In this document: positions 45,413-53,421 of the stretch, in pieces
Layout of the letters: every line of letters begins with the position of its first letter
Position numbering within the stretch: the first letter of the stretch is position 1
From: an uncultured Porphyromonas sp.
GTDB taxonomy: Bacteria; Bacteroidota; Bacteroidia; Bacteroidales; Porphyromonadaceae
Reading direction: 5' to 3'
DNA length: 62,173 nucleotides
NCBI RefSeq assembly: GCF_938023125.1
Contig: NZ_CALHDW010000015.1
Location: 1 to 62,173 of the forward strand
Position numbers and translations under genes: made by a program
The notes under the pieces: model-generated
Databases searched by the model: none
Told to the model about the DNA's origin: nothing
The model's input: only the letters and a program-made list of their open reading frames with translations

Positions 45413-45861
45413 CTCCAGAAAATCTATACCGCAAGGTTTCTTCTTATTGCTCTAGTGCAGAACGTTGCCCTGCAGAAGTAGCACAATGGCTTTGGCGTCA
45501 TGGCATTGATGCCGAAGATCATAGCTTTATTATCGAAAAACTCAAAGCCGATAATTTTATCAACGAAGAGCGTTTTATTCATGCTTTTGCCTCCGATAAG
45601 TTGCGCTTCTCGGGGTGGGGCCCCTTCAAGATTAAGCAAGAGTTATTACAGAGAGACTTGCCCGAGGGTGCTGTGGAGCGTATCGTGCGAGAGGTAATGG
45701 ATGAGGAGGATGCTCCGCGTCTGCTGAGAGAGATGCTTACTAAAAAGCTACTCTCGCTTGACGATCCTACTCCGGATGAAATACAACGCAAAGTAATTAC
45801 TTGGGCAATGAATCGGGGGTTTGATCTCGATGAGATACTCTCTATCCTCAAAGAGTTTTAG
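45409..45861 (+). CDS. recX: Regulatory protein RecX
   Basis: The 150-residue protein has the three-helix RecX repeats, with motifs FINEERFIHAFASDKLRF and GP-KIKQEL. RecX inhibits RecA filament extension. Its ATG overlaps the prmC stop (ATGA). Length is near the family norm. Confidence 0.92.
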   Translation: MTPENLYRKVSSYCSSAERCPAEVAQWLWRHGIDAEDHSFIIEKLKADNFINEERFIHAFASDKLRFSGWGPFKIKQELLQRDLPEGAVERIVREVMDEEDAPRLLREMLTKKLLSLDDPTPDEIQRKVITWAMNRGFDLDEILSILKEF

Positions 45862-45870
45862 TCAAGAGCT

Positions 45871-46584
45871 GTGTCTATCCGTACCTATCGTTATGTACCT
45901 CCTAGGCGTTGGCAGACCTATCTCAAGGCTTGTTTGGAGATCGTTTATCCCCAGTATTGCCCGGTGTGCCACCATCTTCTTGCTCCCGAGATGGAGGGAA
46001 TTTGTCCGGATTGCCTTCTCTCGCTTCCTCTCTATCATGATAAATTATTACATGCTGCCGACCGATTAGAAGGGGGAGCTTTTCCTTTTGATCAACTCCT
46101 AGCCGGCTACCAATTCAGCCGCAACAATGCGGTACAAGAGGTGGTACATAGTATCAAGTACCAAAGAAATAGGGCCCTTGGGATTACCCTTGGGCGTGTT
46201 TTAGCTCATCGTTTTGCCCTTTCTCCAGCGCATTATGACCTATTGATTCCCATTGCTACACATCCCAAAAGGGAGGCCCGGAGGGGCTACAATCAAGCGG
46301 AAGCTATAGCTCGAGGGGTAAGTATGGCAAGTGGAATACCCGTTGCAACAGAGACTCTCAGACGGAATGGGAGGCACAGCCAAACGATGCTGGGGCGTGA
46401 GGATCGCTTGCGCTCAATGGTAGGGGCATTCTCTCTGTCGCGTGATGTGCCGGCGGAGGGGAGCCGCCTTCTGCTCGTTGATGATGTGCTTACTACGGGA
46501 GCAACCCTGGTGGCGGCTGCGGACACATTGGCTCTTACAGCTCCCGAGAGCCTGACGGCTCTTGTACTCGCTGTGGATGAATAG
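45871..46584 (+). CDS. comF: ComF family phosphoribosyltransferase-like protein
   Basis: The 237-residue protein has a zinc-ribbon-like start (CPVC then CPDC at about 31-50) and a phosphoribosyltransferase domain with LLLVDDVLTTGAT. In competent bacteria ComF takes part in DNA uptake. No in-frame ATG precedes the first motif, so the GTG at 45871, nine bases past the recX stop, is taken as the start. Confidence 0.92.
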   Translation: MSIRTYRYVPPRRWQTYLKACLEIVYPQYCPVCHHLLAPEMEGICPDCLLSLPLYHDKLLHAADRLEGGAFPFDQLLAGYQFSRNNAVQEVVHSIKYQRNRALGITLGRVLAHRFALSPAHYDLLIPIATHPKREARRGYNQAEAIARGVSMASGIPVATETLRRNGRHSQTMLGREDRLRSMVGAFSLSRDVPAEGSRLLLVDDVLTTGATLVAAADTLALTAPESLTALVLAVDE

Positions 46585-46739
46585 CCATCCCCTGTTCCCG
46601 AAAATGCTTTTCGAGTATCGCAAAAACACCTTTGATTTTAGGACTAGAGATTGGAATCTGCAAAAGTCAAATGCTAAGAAGATTCTGAACGTTTTCCATT
46701 AAGAGTAACTACCTTCGTGGTTATTAATAATTTATATCA

Positions 46740-46919
46740 ATGGAGTGGATACATAAACAAGAAGAACTTATCTTCGCAGAATATCAAGAACTCTTGGGTG
46801 GTGGCAGAGAAGTTTCTCCTGATGGTTTGCATTACTTAGGGGAGTCTTACTATGATTGCGAAAATAAATGTTGGGGAAGACTTCCTGGTGTAGAAATCAG
46901 AGTCAAGTGCAACGCTTGA
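46740..46919 (+). pseudogene. Truncated 59-residue gene fragment of unknown family
   Basis: The ATG at 46740 opens a frame whose N-terminus is clearly protein-like (MEWIHKQEEL, then DGLHYLGESYYD). The frame ends after 59 codons inside the inverted repeat of the IS30-like remnant, its last few codons (IRVKCNA) being IS-end sequence. It looks like the 5' end of a longer gene, cut by that element. I do not recognise the family. TACCTTCG at 46710-46717 may have been its -7 element. Confidence 0.5.
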
Positions 46920-47058
46920 TAAAAGTAGGGAAAGGACTCCACTGAGCAACCTCTCTGGAGACGGTACTTTTGGCAACTCCAATGGTCTTGGCGATGAAAG
47001 AATAGGACTTTCCTTGCTTTTGAGAAGTCGATCAATTGTGTATCTTTGCGTTGCACTT
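46905..47058 (-). mobile_element. 154-bp IS30-like remnant with perfect 11-bp terminal repeats
   Basis: AAGTGCAACGC (46905-46915) and GCGTTGCACTT (47048-47058) are exact inverted repeats. Read on the minus strand, the interior encodes about 20 residues of a helix-turn-helix, GKSYSFIAKTIGVAKSTVSRE, the N-terminal DNA-binding part of IS30-type transposases. The rest of the transposase is missing, so this is an internal-deletion remnant. Confidence 0.6.
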
Positions 47059-47120
47059 ACTACTGGAATTTACACCAACAGCCCAAGGAGTAGCAGGGGA
47101 GTAAAAGCAAGACTTCTCCG

Positions 47121-50100
47121 CTAGCTTAGAGAAATGGTCGTACCATTGCACGTTGCCTTACCCTGGGCAAGGAGAAGCTTCAATGCCCTATCTCCGGCCT
47201 CATCTATACGGCTGCCCATGCGAGCAAAGCCCAAAGTCTTACCAGTCATACGTTTGAGTTCCTCTTGAGGCATGGCCATATGTTGCTCTAGAATAGCGTG
47301 CATAGCATTGGCAATCTCGGGGGTGGGAATGTCAGTAATCTCTCGTTCGCTCCCTACTCGATAGGTAATATAACTCTCGAGAGAGGTTTCGTTGAGCCAA
47401 TACACGTACTCGTTTTCCGAGGATCTTGGGTCTAAGAAGAATCCATTGGAGAGGAGTTGTTGGATCATTTTCTGCATTCTCCCCGATACTTGGATACCCC
47501 ATATTTGTGCTATTCTCTTGTACAAAAGGGTAAGGCAGATAGGCTGTTCTACCTCAATGATGTTGTGCAATTCTTGATAAACAATGGAGCCTGATTGTAA
47601 TAGAGTATCTAGGGAAAGAGACCCATTGGGGGGTGTTACTTCTGCACTCTGATAGGGTATTTCTCTGGAGTGATTCCAGGCGATAATTTCTTCTTTAGGA
47701 GGGGTAATAATTTGCTTTGGGAGGGGAGACTTAAGGGTCTGTATAGCCTGTTCCTCTTCGCTCCCCGACAGGATGGATTGGATGCGATCTTCGATGCGTG
47801 TGAGTACTCTCTCGGGATGCTCAAATAGATCTACCGTCCATACTCGCATAATATGCCAGTGAAGCATTGAGAGAACAGAGGGTTGTACGATCTCTCGGTC
47901 TCGGGTCGTTTTGGTTGCATAGTAACCTGCACCATCGCTAAGAATGCCCAAAATATACTTGTCAGGAAACTGGGGGTGCACAATGGCGAGGTCTATTCGA
48001 AATCCAGAACGTCCTATTTGTAGATTTACCGTATAGCCTCGCTCGCGTAGCTTTTGGGCGAGTTGGGCAAGGAGTGGAGAGGGAGTATGCAGTGCATTCT
48101 CGGTCTGATTGCAAATGGGAAGGGGGCTTCCGCCGGCAAACTCGAGGAAGCGTTTCAGCCCAATCACCCCTTCTGCTTTTGTGCGATTTAGGTCAATTTG
48201 CTCGGGTCTTAGAGATGAGAAGATCATCATTTCGTAGCGAGCACGAGACACAGCCACATTGAGGCGCCTCTCGCCTCCACGCTTATTGAGAGGACCAAAG
48301 TTGAGAGAAACTTTTCCTTCCTTGTCTGGTCCGTAACCTACAGAGAAGAGAATAACATCTCGTTCATCACCCTGCACATTTTCTAGATTCTTTATAAAGA
48401 TAGGCTCTGTAGAGTGGAAGGCTTTTTCCTCTAGCGCTGGATCTTTGTAGAGTTGTTCGGTGAGAAGGTCTTCTATTAGGTTTTGTTGCACTTGACTAAA
48501 GGCGATAATCCCAAGACTTTTCTCCTCGTTGCTCCGGAGTCTACGCACTACTTCTTCTACCACAGCACGAGCCTCTTTTTCGTTGCTTCGGGTAGTACCT
48601 CTAGCATACACACCCTCTATGGGGATAAATTGTACCTTAGACGTTTTGTCGTCTACGGAAGGAAAGGTATAGAGTTTGCCCTCGTAGTAGAGACGATTGC
48701 TGAAGGCGATAAGGCTCTCGTGCTTGCTTCTGTAGTGCCATGTTAGGTAGCGAGAGGGGAGGGATAGGGCGATACAATCATCGAGGATACTCTCCATGTC
48801 ATCCACCTCAGCCTCTTCGTCATCTACTTGATTGCGTGCAAAGAAACTTGTTGGAGGCATCTGTTTGGGATCGCCTACCACTACAAGGCTTTTCCCTCTA
48901 GCTATAGCACCTACAGCCTCACTAGTTGGCATTTGGGAGGCTTCGTCGAAGATAACAAGATCGAATTTCTCCCCTTTGAGGTCAATGTATTGGGCTACAG
49001 ATAGTGGACTCATAAGCATGCACGGGCAAAGTCTAGGTAGGAGGTGAGGGATCTGATCAATGATTTTTCTGATGGATGTCCCTCGTCCATGATTGCCAAT
49101 ATTGCGCTTGAGGATACCTACCTCGCTACTGCTCCCCGCAGCACCCGAGAGCTTGGCAATGGGGTGAGCTAGGCGGCAGTAGAGCTCTTTTTGAGTAAGT
49201 TCTTGAAACTCTCTGGAGAGTTGTTTGTAGTTTTTGATTGAATCCTCAAAAATGGCTCCACTGAAGTGTCTAAGCGATTCTTCTTGATCAATGATGTCTT
49301 CTGCGAGTTGTTTGAGAGCTCCCTTGGTCACCTTCTCTGCGAGTCGTTGTCCGTTGAGAGATTCGTCTGCCTCAAGAGCTTCGATGGCAAAGCCTAGCCC
49401 CAGAGAAGAAAGTCGCTGGCGCTCCCTGCACCAGAGTGCCCAATCTTTTATTTCGTTGTAATGCAGGAGGTATTGCTCCATCTCGTGTATCTCTTGGGAG
49501 AGGGGAGCTGTTGTGAGTCTTTCTTGTACGAAGAATGCATCCACATGCGATCTTAGTTCTTTGGCTTTTGTATACAGAGATACAATCTCCCCTAGGAGTG
49601 AAGATAACTCGGTGGAGGGATGGGAGAGAAGTGGTACTAGTTGTGTATTTGCTAAGGAAAGTACAGAAGACGTCTCTAGGCCTAGTGCTGGAGCATAGGA
49701 GAGAAGGGCTTGATACAACCTCTCGGCACTCTCTGATGCTTGCTGCATAGCAGCCCAGTCTTCTGCCTTTTCATGCCCAATAGTGCCAAAAATAGGTTCT
49801 AAAGGGGTAGTAAAGAGTTGTGATGCGGACAATTCTTCTCTGTATTGCGAGAGTTGATTCACAAGCGAAGGAATATGTTGCTCCTCGAAGTCTCTCCGAT
49901 ATACTCGCATTTTTCGCAAGAATGATTTGGTCGCAAAGAGCCTGGGCAACAGCCATTTTGCCTGTATTCCTTTCCACTCCTCTTGCAATTCGTTTGCATT
50001 GAGAGAGAGTACTTGCGGACTATATTCTTTTTGCAAGTTTTGGGCTAGCTCTTGAGTCTTTTCTCCGTGATTTAGAGCAAAGCGTAGTGCTTGGAGTTTA

Positions 50101-52856
50101 TGGCTTTCTTGCACTATTTGTGCCAGATCTGCGGAGTAGTACCTAATACCTTGCATAGCTTCTGCAAGGAGTGCTAGGGCTGTAACCCCTAAAAATGAGG
50201 TTTGAGTGGGGAGGTAGGTTAGCCCTTCAAAGTGCACGATACAGCTCTCCAGAGAGGAGAGTGTTGCGCTGTACTCTGTGAGTGTTTGGCGTACAAGAGG
50301 GAGATTCTCCGCAGCAGCTTCGTTGAGAATAAGCTGTTTGAGGGGATGATGCGCTGGATGACCCGAGACGGAGAGCACGGCATCTAGGCGTATAAGAGCT
50401 GCTTGCCAATTCTCTAATTGCACCTTGTTTAAGGTAGTGACTACCTCGCTTGGAATTTCAAGAGGCTCAGAAGGATTCTCCGAAAAGGCGACAATGGCAT
50501 TGTAGAGAGAGTAGCCATTACCTCTAGTTTTGTGTAGAGACTCTATATGTCGGATCAGCTCTTTGCGTCGAGAGAACAGCTGTGTAGCGGTCTCCTCATA
50601 CTCTTGAGGAGATTGTATTTGCACGAGCTCTAGGGTCTTTTGCAGCTGTTCCAAAAAGTGTGTTTTGGTAGCTTTGTTGGAGTGAAGCTCAAGACAAAAT
50701 GGCGCAAGACCAATCTTTTCTAGTCGGCTTTGTACCACAGATAGAGCGGCCATTTTCTCTGCTACAAAAAGCACTCTCTTGCCTTGGTAGAGTGCATTGG
50801 CAATCATGTTGGTAATCGTTTGAGACTTGCCTGTGCCTGGGGGACCATGGAGAATAAAACTTTTTCCGAGTCCTGAATTGACAATCGCCTCGAGCTGTGA
50901 GCTATCTACCTCTACGGGGAGGGCATAGTGCTGTGGAGCCACACTTTTGTCTACACTGCGAGCGTCAATAGGAGGAGTCTCCTCATGGGCTTCAAGATGA
51001 TTTTGCAAAAGACCCTTTACGATAGGGTGCTCGGCAAGGAGTTCTGAGTTGGAGTGGATATCATTCCACATCACAAACTTATTAAAAGAGAAGTACCCGA
51101 TGAGGGCATTCTCGTGTACGTTCCAACGAGTTTTTTGGCGAATATAAGCGCGAGCAAGGGAGAGCGTTTTGACCACATCTACCCCAAATTGGTCTTGAGG
51201 TAGTGGATCTAACTCGAGCATATGGAGGGAGAAGTTTTGCTTCAGTAGCTCCACAAGGGTAGTATTGAGGATGGGCTCTTCGTCTCGCATACGGATGCGA
51301 TAACCACGCCCCGAGCGCACCATGTCAATAGGAACTAGTAGCAAAGGAGCAAAGCGAGGCTTGGTACTTTCAGGGGTTTCGTACCACTCCATAACGCCAA
51401 ATGCAATGAAAAGCGCATTGGCGCCGTTCTCTTCGAGCGCGGTACGAGAGGCACGATATAGCTCCTTGAGTCGCACATTAACTTCCCCCTCGGAGAGGTC
51501 TGCATAAAGTTTATTGCTCTCAAGGTCTGCCAAGAGGATTGGAGCAAGATTCTCCACTTGTGGGTGGGGTAGAATATCGAAGTACTTTCCGGCTTGTAAT
51601 TTATCTTCCCAAAGGTCAATACGAATGGAAAGGAGTGGGATGGTGCGTTTGCCGAAGCTTAGGTTGATGAGGTTATTGCGAAGAGTGGTGTCGAGTAGTT
51701 TCCTTTCCCATACTTGTTGTCGTGTAAGGTTTTGGGGCGATGCAGCATTAGGGTCTACTGTGTAGTGCTCGAGGTTGTAGAGGAAGTGGGTAGAGTGCTT
51801 GTGTTTGATGCCTACATAGTCGGTAACTACTTCTCCCTGATTGTTGTAGGTGGGGAGAGGGAGTATGTTGTTGAGTCTGCAACGGAATATATCTACAAAG
51901 AACTCAAAAGAGCCTCCATCGTGTAGGGTGCTGATCGCATGATCTACGGCGTCTTCAAAACCTACGTTTTGCGAGGAGCTAATTGCTGTAGCCTCCAATA
52001 CAACAAGATCATTGATCCCAGAGGCACAGCCTTTGAGCAAAAAGGATAAATCGTCTGAGATAAGTGGCGATTGTACCTCATCTGAGAGCCAAGCTCCTAC
52101 CATGGCATGTCCTGCTAGAAATACGATGAAAGGGCGTATGCCGCAGGCCTCTAGACATGAGGCCATCAATAGAGACAACTCAATACAGTTGCCGATCTTG
52201 ATTTGCATTACCTTGTAGGGGAGCCGGATACGTTGTCCTAACACCTCAAAAGACGTAGGTGAAACAGAGTAGACAATACCGAGCGATCGGAGAGCCTCGT
52301 AGATGGCAGCTACCTGCCGCCGCACCTGATTGGGATTCTTTGTTAGGTACCCGGTGATGGCTGAGTCTTTGCTCCATTTTTGTAAGAAACGTGCTGCCTC
52401 AAGTTTTATGGGCTCAATGAGAGAAGAAGAGGGAGTGACAAAAGAGGCGATAGTTTCGGGTATGCAAGAGGTGCCAAGCCACTGGTCATACGCCATGATA
52501 TGGAGCTTAAAGGGATGCTCTACAGCACATTCGTTTCCAATGTATAGGGCTATTTCTAGAGAGGTTTCCTTTGCTTCTTCTAGGTGTAGTAGTTCCTCAA
52601 GATTTAGATCGAGGTTGATTTCTTCTTCTGCAGTCTCTCCAGCAGCGAGCCTTGCTATGTTTATTTCTCCCGATTGTATGCTGTTGCCTTCGTAGGTGAT
52701 ACGTAGGTTTTCCCAATCTTCGCTTCCCTGGTTTTTTATTGTGCAGATGGTACAATGCTCAATCCCATTTTGCACCAGAGAATAATTGATGGCAGGGAAG
52801 TATTTTAGCTGTAGAGAGCCATTATAAGCCCCTTGTATGGGGATTTCTTTTTCCAT
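47121..52856 (-). CDS. Giant SF1 helicase with transglutaminase-like and Vsr-type nuclease domains (DUF4011/DUF3320 type)
   Basis: The 1,911-residue protein has several domains. A beta-sandwich-like N-terminus (about 10-120) precedes a transglutaminase-like segment with candidate triad Cys224, His250, Glu288. A DUF4011 start lies at about 382-400 (WERKLLDTTLRNNL). The SF1 helicase has Walker A GPPGTGKSQT near 667, DEAS near 1300, GDPKQMPP near 1325 and NVAVSRAR near 1532. A Vsr/MTES_1575-like nuclease lies at about 1592-1690 (FRIDLA and SDGAGYY), then a C-terminal DUF3320-like region (about 1770-1911). The role is inferred: unwinding and cutting foreign DNA, a defence-type protein. It stands alone, flanked by IS remnants. 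The start ATG overlaps the IS remnant's frame. No frameshift is seen. Confidence 0.87.
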   Translation of the reverse strand: MEKEIPIQGAYNGSLQLKYFPAINYSLVQNGIEHCTICTIKNQGSEDWENLRITYEGNSIQSGEINIARLAAGETAEEEINLDLNLEELLHLEEAKETSLEIALYIGNECAVEHPFKLHIMAYDQWLGTSCIPETIASFVTPSSSLIEPIKLEAARFLQKWSKDSAITGYLTKNPNQVRRQVAAIYEALRSLGIVYSVSPTSFEVLGQRIRLPYKVMQIKIGNCIELSLLMASCLEACGIRPFIVFLAGHAMVGAWLSDEVQSPLISDDLSFLLKGCASGINDLVVLEATAISSSQNVGFEDAVDHAISTLHDGGSFEFFVDIFRCRLNNILPLPTYNNQGEVVTDYVGIKHKHSTHFLYNLEHYTVDPNAASPQNLTRQQVWERKLLDTTLRNNLINLSFGKRTIPLLSIRIDLWEDKLQAGKYFDILPHPQVENLAPILLADLESNKLYADLSEGEVNVRLKELYRASRTALEENGANALFIAFGVMEWYETPESTKPRFAPLLLVPIDMVRSGRGYRIRMRDEEPILNTTLVELLKQNFSLHMLELDPLPQDQFGVDVVKTLSLARAYIRQKTRWNVHENALIGYFSFNKFVMWNDIHSNSELLAEHPIVKGLLQNHLEAHEETPPIDARSVDKSVAPQHYALPVEVDSSQLEAIVNSGLGKSFILHGPPGTGKSQTITNMIANALYQGKRVLFVAEKMAALSVVQSRLEKIGLAPFCLELHSNKATKTHFLEQLQKTLELVQIQSPQEYEETATQLFSRRKELIRHIESLHKTRGNGYSLYNAIVAFSENPSEPLEIPSEVVTTLNKVQLENWQAALIRLDAVLSVSGHPAHHPLKQLILNEAAAENLPLVRQTLTEYSATLSSLESCIVHFEGLTYLPTQTSFLGVTALALLAEAMQGIRYYSADLAQIVQESHKLQALRFALNHGEKTQELAQNLQKEYSPQVLSLNANELQEEWKGIQAKWLLPRLFATKSFLRKMRVYRRDFEEQHIPSLVNQLSQYREELSASQLFTTPLEPIFGTIGHEKAEDWAAMQQASESAERLYQALLSYAPALGLETSSVLSLANTQLVPLLSHPSTELSSLLGEIVSLYTKAKELRSHVDAFFVQERLTTAPLSQEIHEMEQYLLHYNEIKDWALWCRERQRLSSLGLGFAIEALEADESLNGQRLAEKVTKGALKQLAEDIIDQEESLRHFSGAIFEDSIKNYKQLSREFQELTQKELYCRLAHPIAKLSGAAGSSSEVGILKRNIGNHGRGTSIRKIIDQIPHLLPRLCPCMLMSPLSVAQYIDLKGEKFDLVIFDEASQMPTSEAVGAIARGKSLVVVGDPKQMPPTSFFARNQVDDEEAEVDDMESILDDCIALSLPSRYLTWHYRSKHESLIAFSNRLYYEGKLYTFPSVDDKTSKVQFIPIEGVYARGTTRSNEKEARAVVEEVVRRLRSNEEKSLGIIAFSQVQQNLIEDLLTEQLYKDPALEEKAFHSTEPIFIKNLENVQGDERDVILFSVGYGPDKEGKVSLNFGPLNKRGGERRLNVAVSRARYEMMIFSSLRPEQIDLNRTKAEGVIGLKRFLEFAGGSPLPICNQTENALHTPSPLLAQLAQKLRERGYTVNLQIGRSGFRIDLAIVHPQFPDKYILGILSDGAGYYATKTTRDREIVQPSVLSMLHWHIMRVWTVDLFEHPERVLTRIEDRIQSILSGSEEEQAIQTLKSPLPKQIITPPKEEIIAWNHSREIPYQSAEVTPPNGSLSLDTLLQSGSIVYQELHNIIEVEQPICLTLLYKRIAQIWGIQVSGRMQKMIQQLLSNGFFLDPRSSENEYVYWLNETSLESYITYRVGSEREITDIPTPEIANAMHAILEQHMAMPQEELKRMTGKTLGFARMGSRIDEAGDRALKLLLAQGKATCNGTTISLS

Positions 52857-53263
52857 AACAAGTCATCTTTTGTCAATCTTTTCGGTACTGAAGCATCCGC
52901 AAAGGTAGAGAATAAATGCATTTTCGAGCCTTTCAGACGTTTGCAGCCAATGGCGATATGGTTACCTTCTAAGTTGGGAATCAGCTCTTTTCCATAAACT
53001 TGAAGACAAGCATAGAGAGACTGAGGCTCAATACGTTGGAGCAATCTTTCGAAGGTGTCTACGCTCGGACATCCTTTGGCTAACTCAACCAGTGGGCGGA
53101 GAGATTCTCCATGCTCTAAGCAAAGTTCATGCATGGACTCATAATCCTCATCTCCTCATAGATAGCTCGCAAGGGCAATAACTAGAATATTGCTTAACTT
53201 ATGCTTGCAACGACCCACAATACGTGTATCTTCTACCTTAGAAAAATAATCTTGTACAGCCAT
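52805..53263 (-). pseudogene. Broken ISAs1-family transposase gene
   Basis: Read on the minus strand from the ATG at 53263, the frame gives MAVQDYFSKVEDTRI, then codon 36 is TGA (53156-53158). It continues with GDEDYESMHELC and FERLLQRIEP, a recognisable ISAs1 N-terminus. In IAIGCKRLKGSK the usual Asp-Gly of IAIDGK is lost. After about codon 125 the match stops and the frame runs on into helicase-gene DNA. Nonsense codon, lost catalytic Asp and missing C-terminus make it inactive. Confidence 0.75.
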
Positions 53264-53301
53264 ACTGCAAAGATAGCCCTATTTTTGATGCGGTTGCCCT
53301 G
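52885..53301 (-). mobile_element. ISAs1-family insertion sequence remnant
   Basis: Its left end on the minus strand begins CAGGGCAACCGCATC (from 53301), matching the CAGGG start common in this family, 38 bases before the transposase ATG. The other end is deleted. The helicase gene begins where the remnant ends, and TACCTTTG (52907-52900, minus) inside it could serve as the helicase -7 element. Confidence 0.6.
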
Positions 53302-53305
53302 ATAC

Positions 53306-53317
53306 CGTTGCACTTGA
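53306..53317 (-). repeat. Inverted copy of the 12-mer found at 46903-46914
   Basis: CGTTGCACTTGA is the exact complement of TCAAGTGCAACG at 46903-46914, on the far side of the helicase region. It sits within TGATACCG-TTGCACT-TGATACCG (53300-53322), next to the end of the ISAs1 remnant. Confidence 0.5.
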
Positions 53318-53342
53318 TACCGGAATCTCCAAAATAAAATTT

Positions 53343-53350
53343 TATCTTTG
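53343..53350 (+). promoter_or_regulatory. Possible -7 element of the receptor-lipoprotein operon
   Basis: TATCTTTG fits the consensus and lies 72 bases before the receptor ATG. TTG at 53314-53316 is 26 bases upstream, slightly too far for a standard -33. Confidence 0.4.
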
Positions 53351-53421
53351 CACTTGGTTTTTGAGTTGGACTTTGTTCAAGTTAGTTGAAGTTAAGCCGA
53401 TAAAACAGGGTAACCCATAGG

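Noticed and set aside
46850..47056. A 68-codon minus-strand frame
   Set aside because: It is a different frame of the IS30-like remnant; the meaningful frame is the one encoding the helix-turn-helix.
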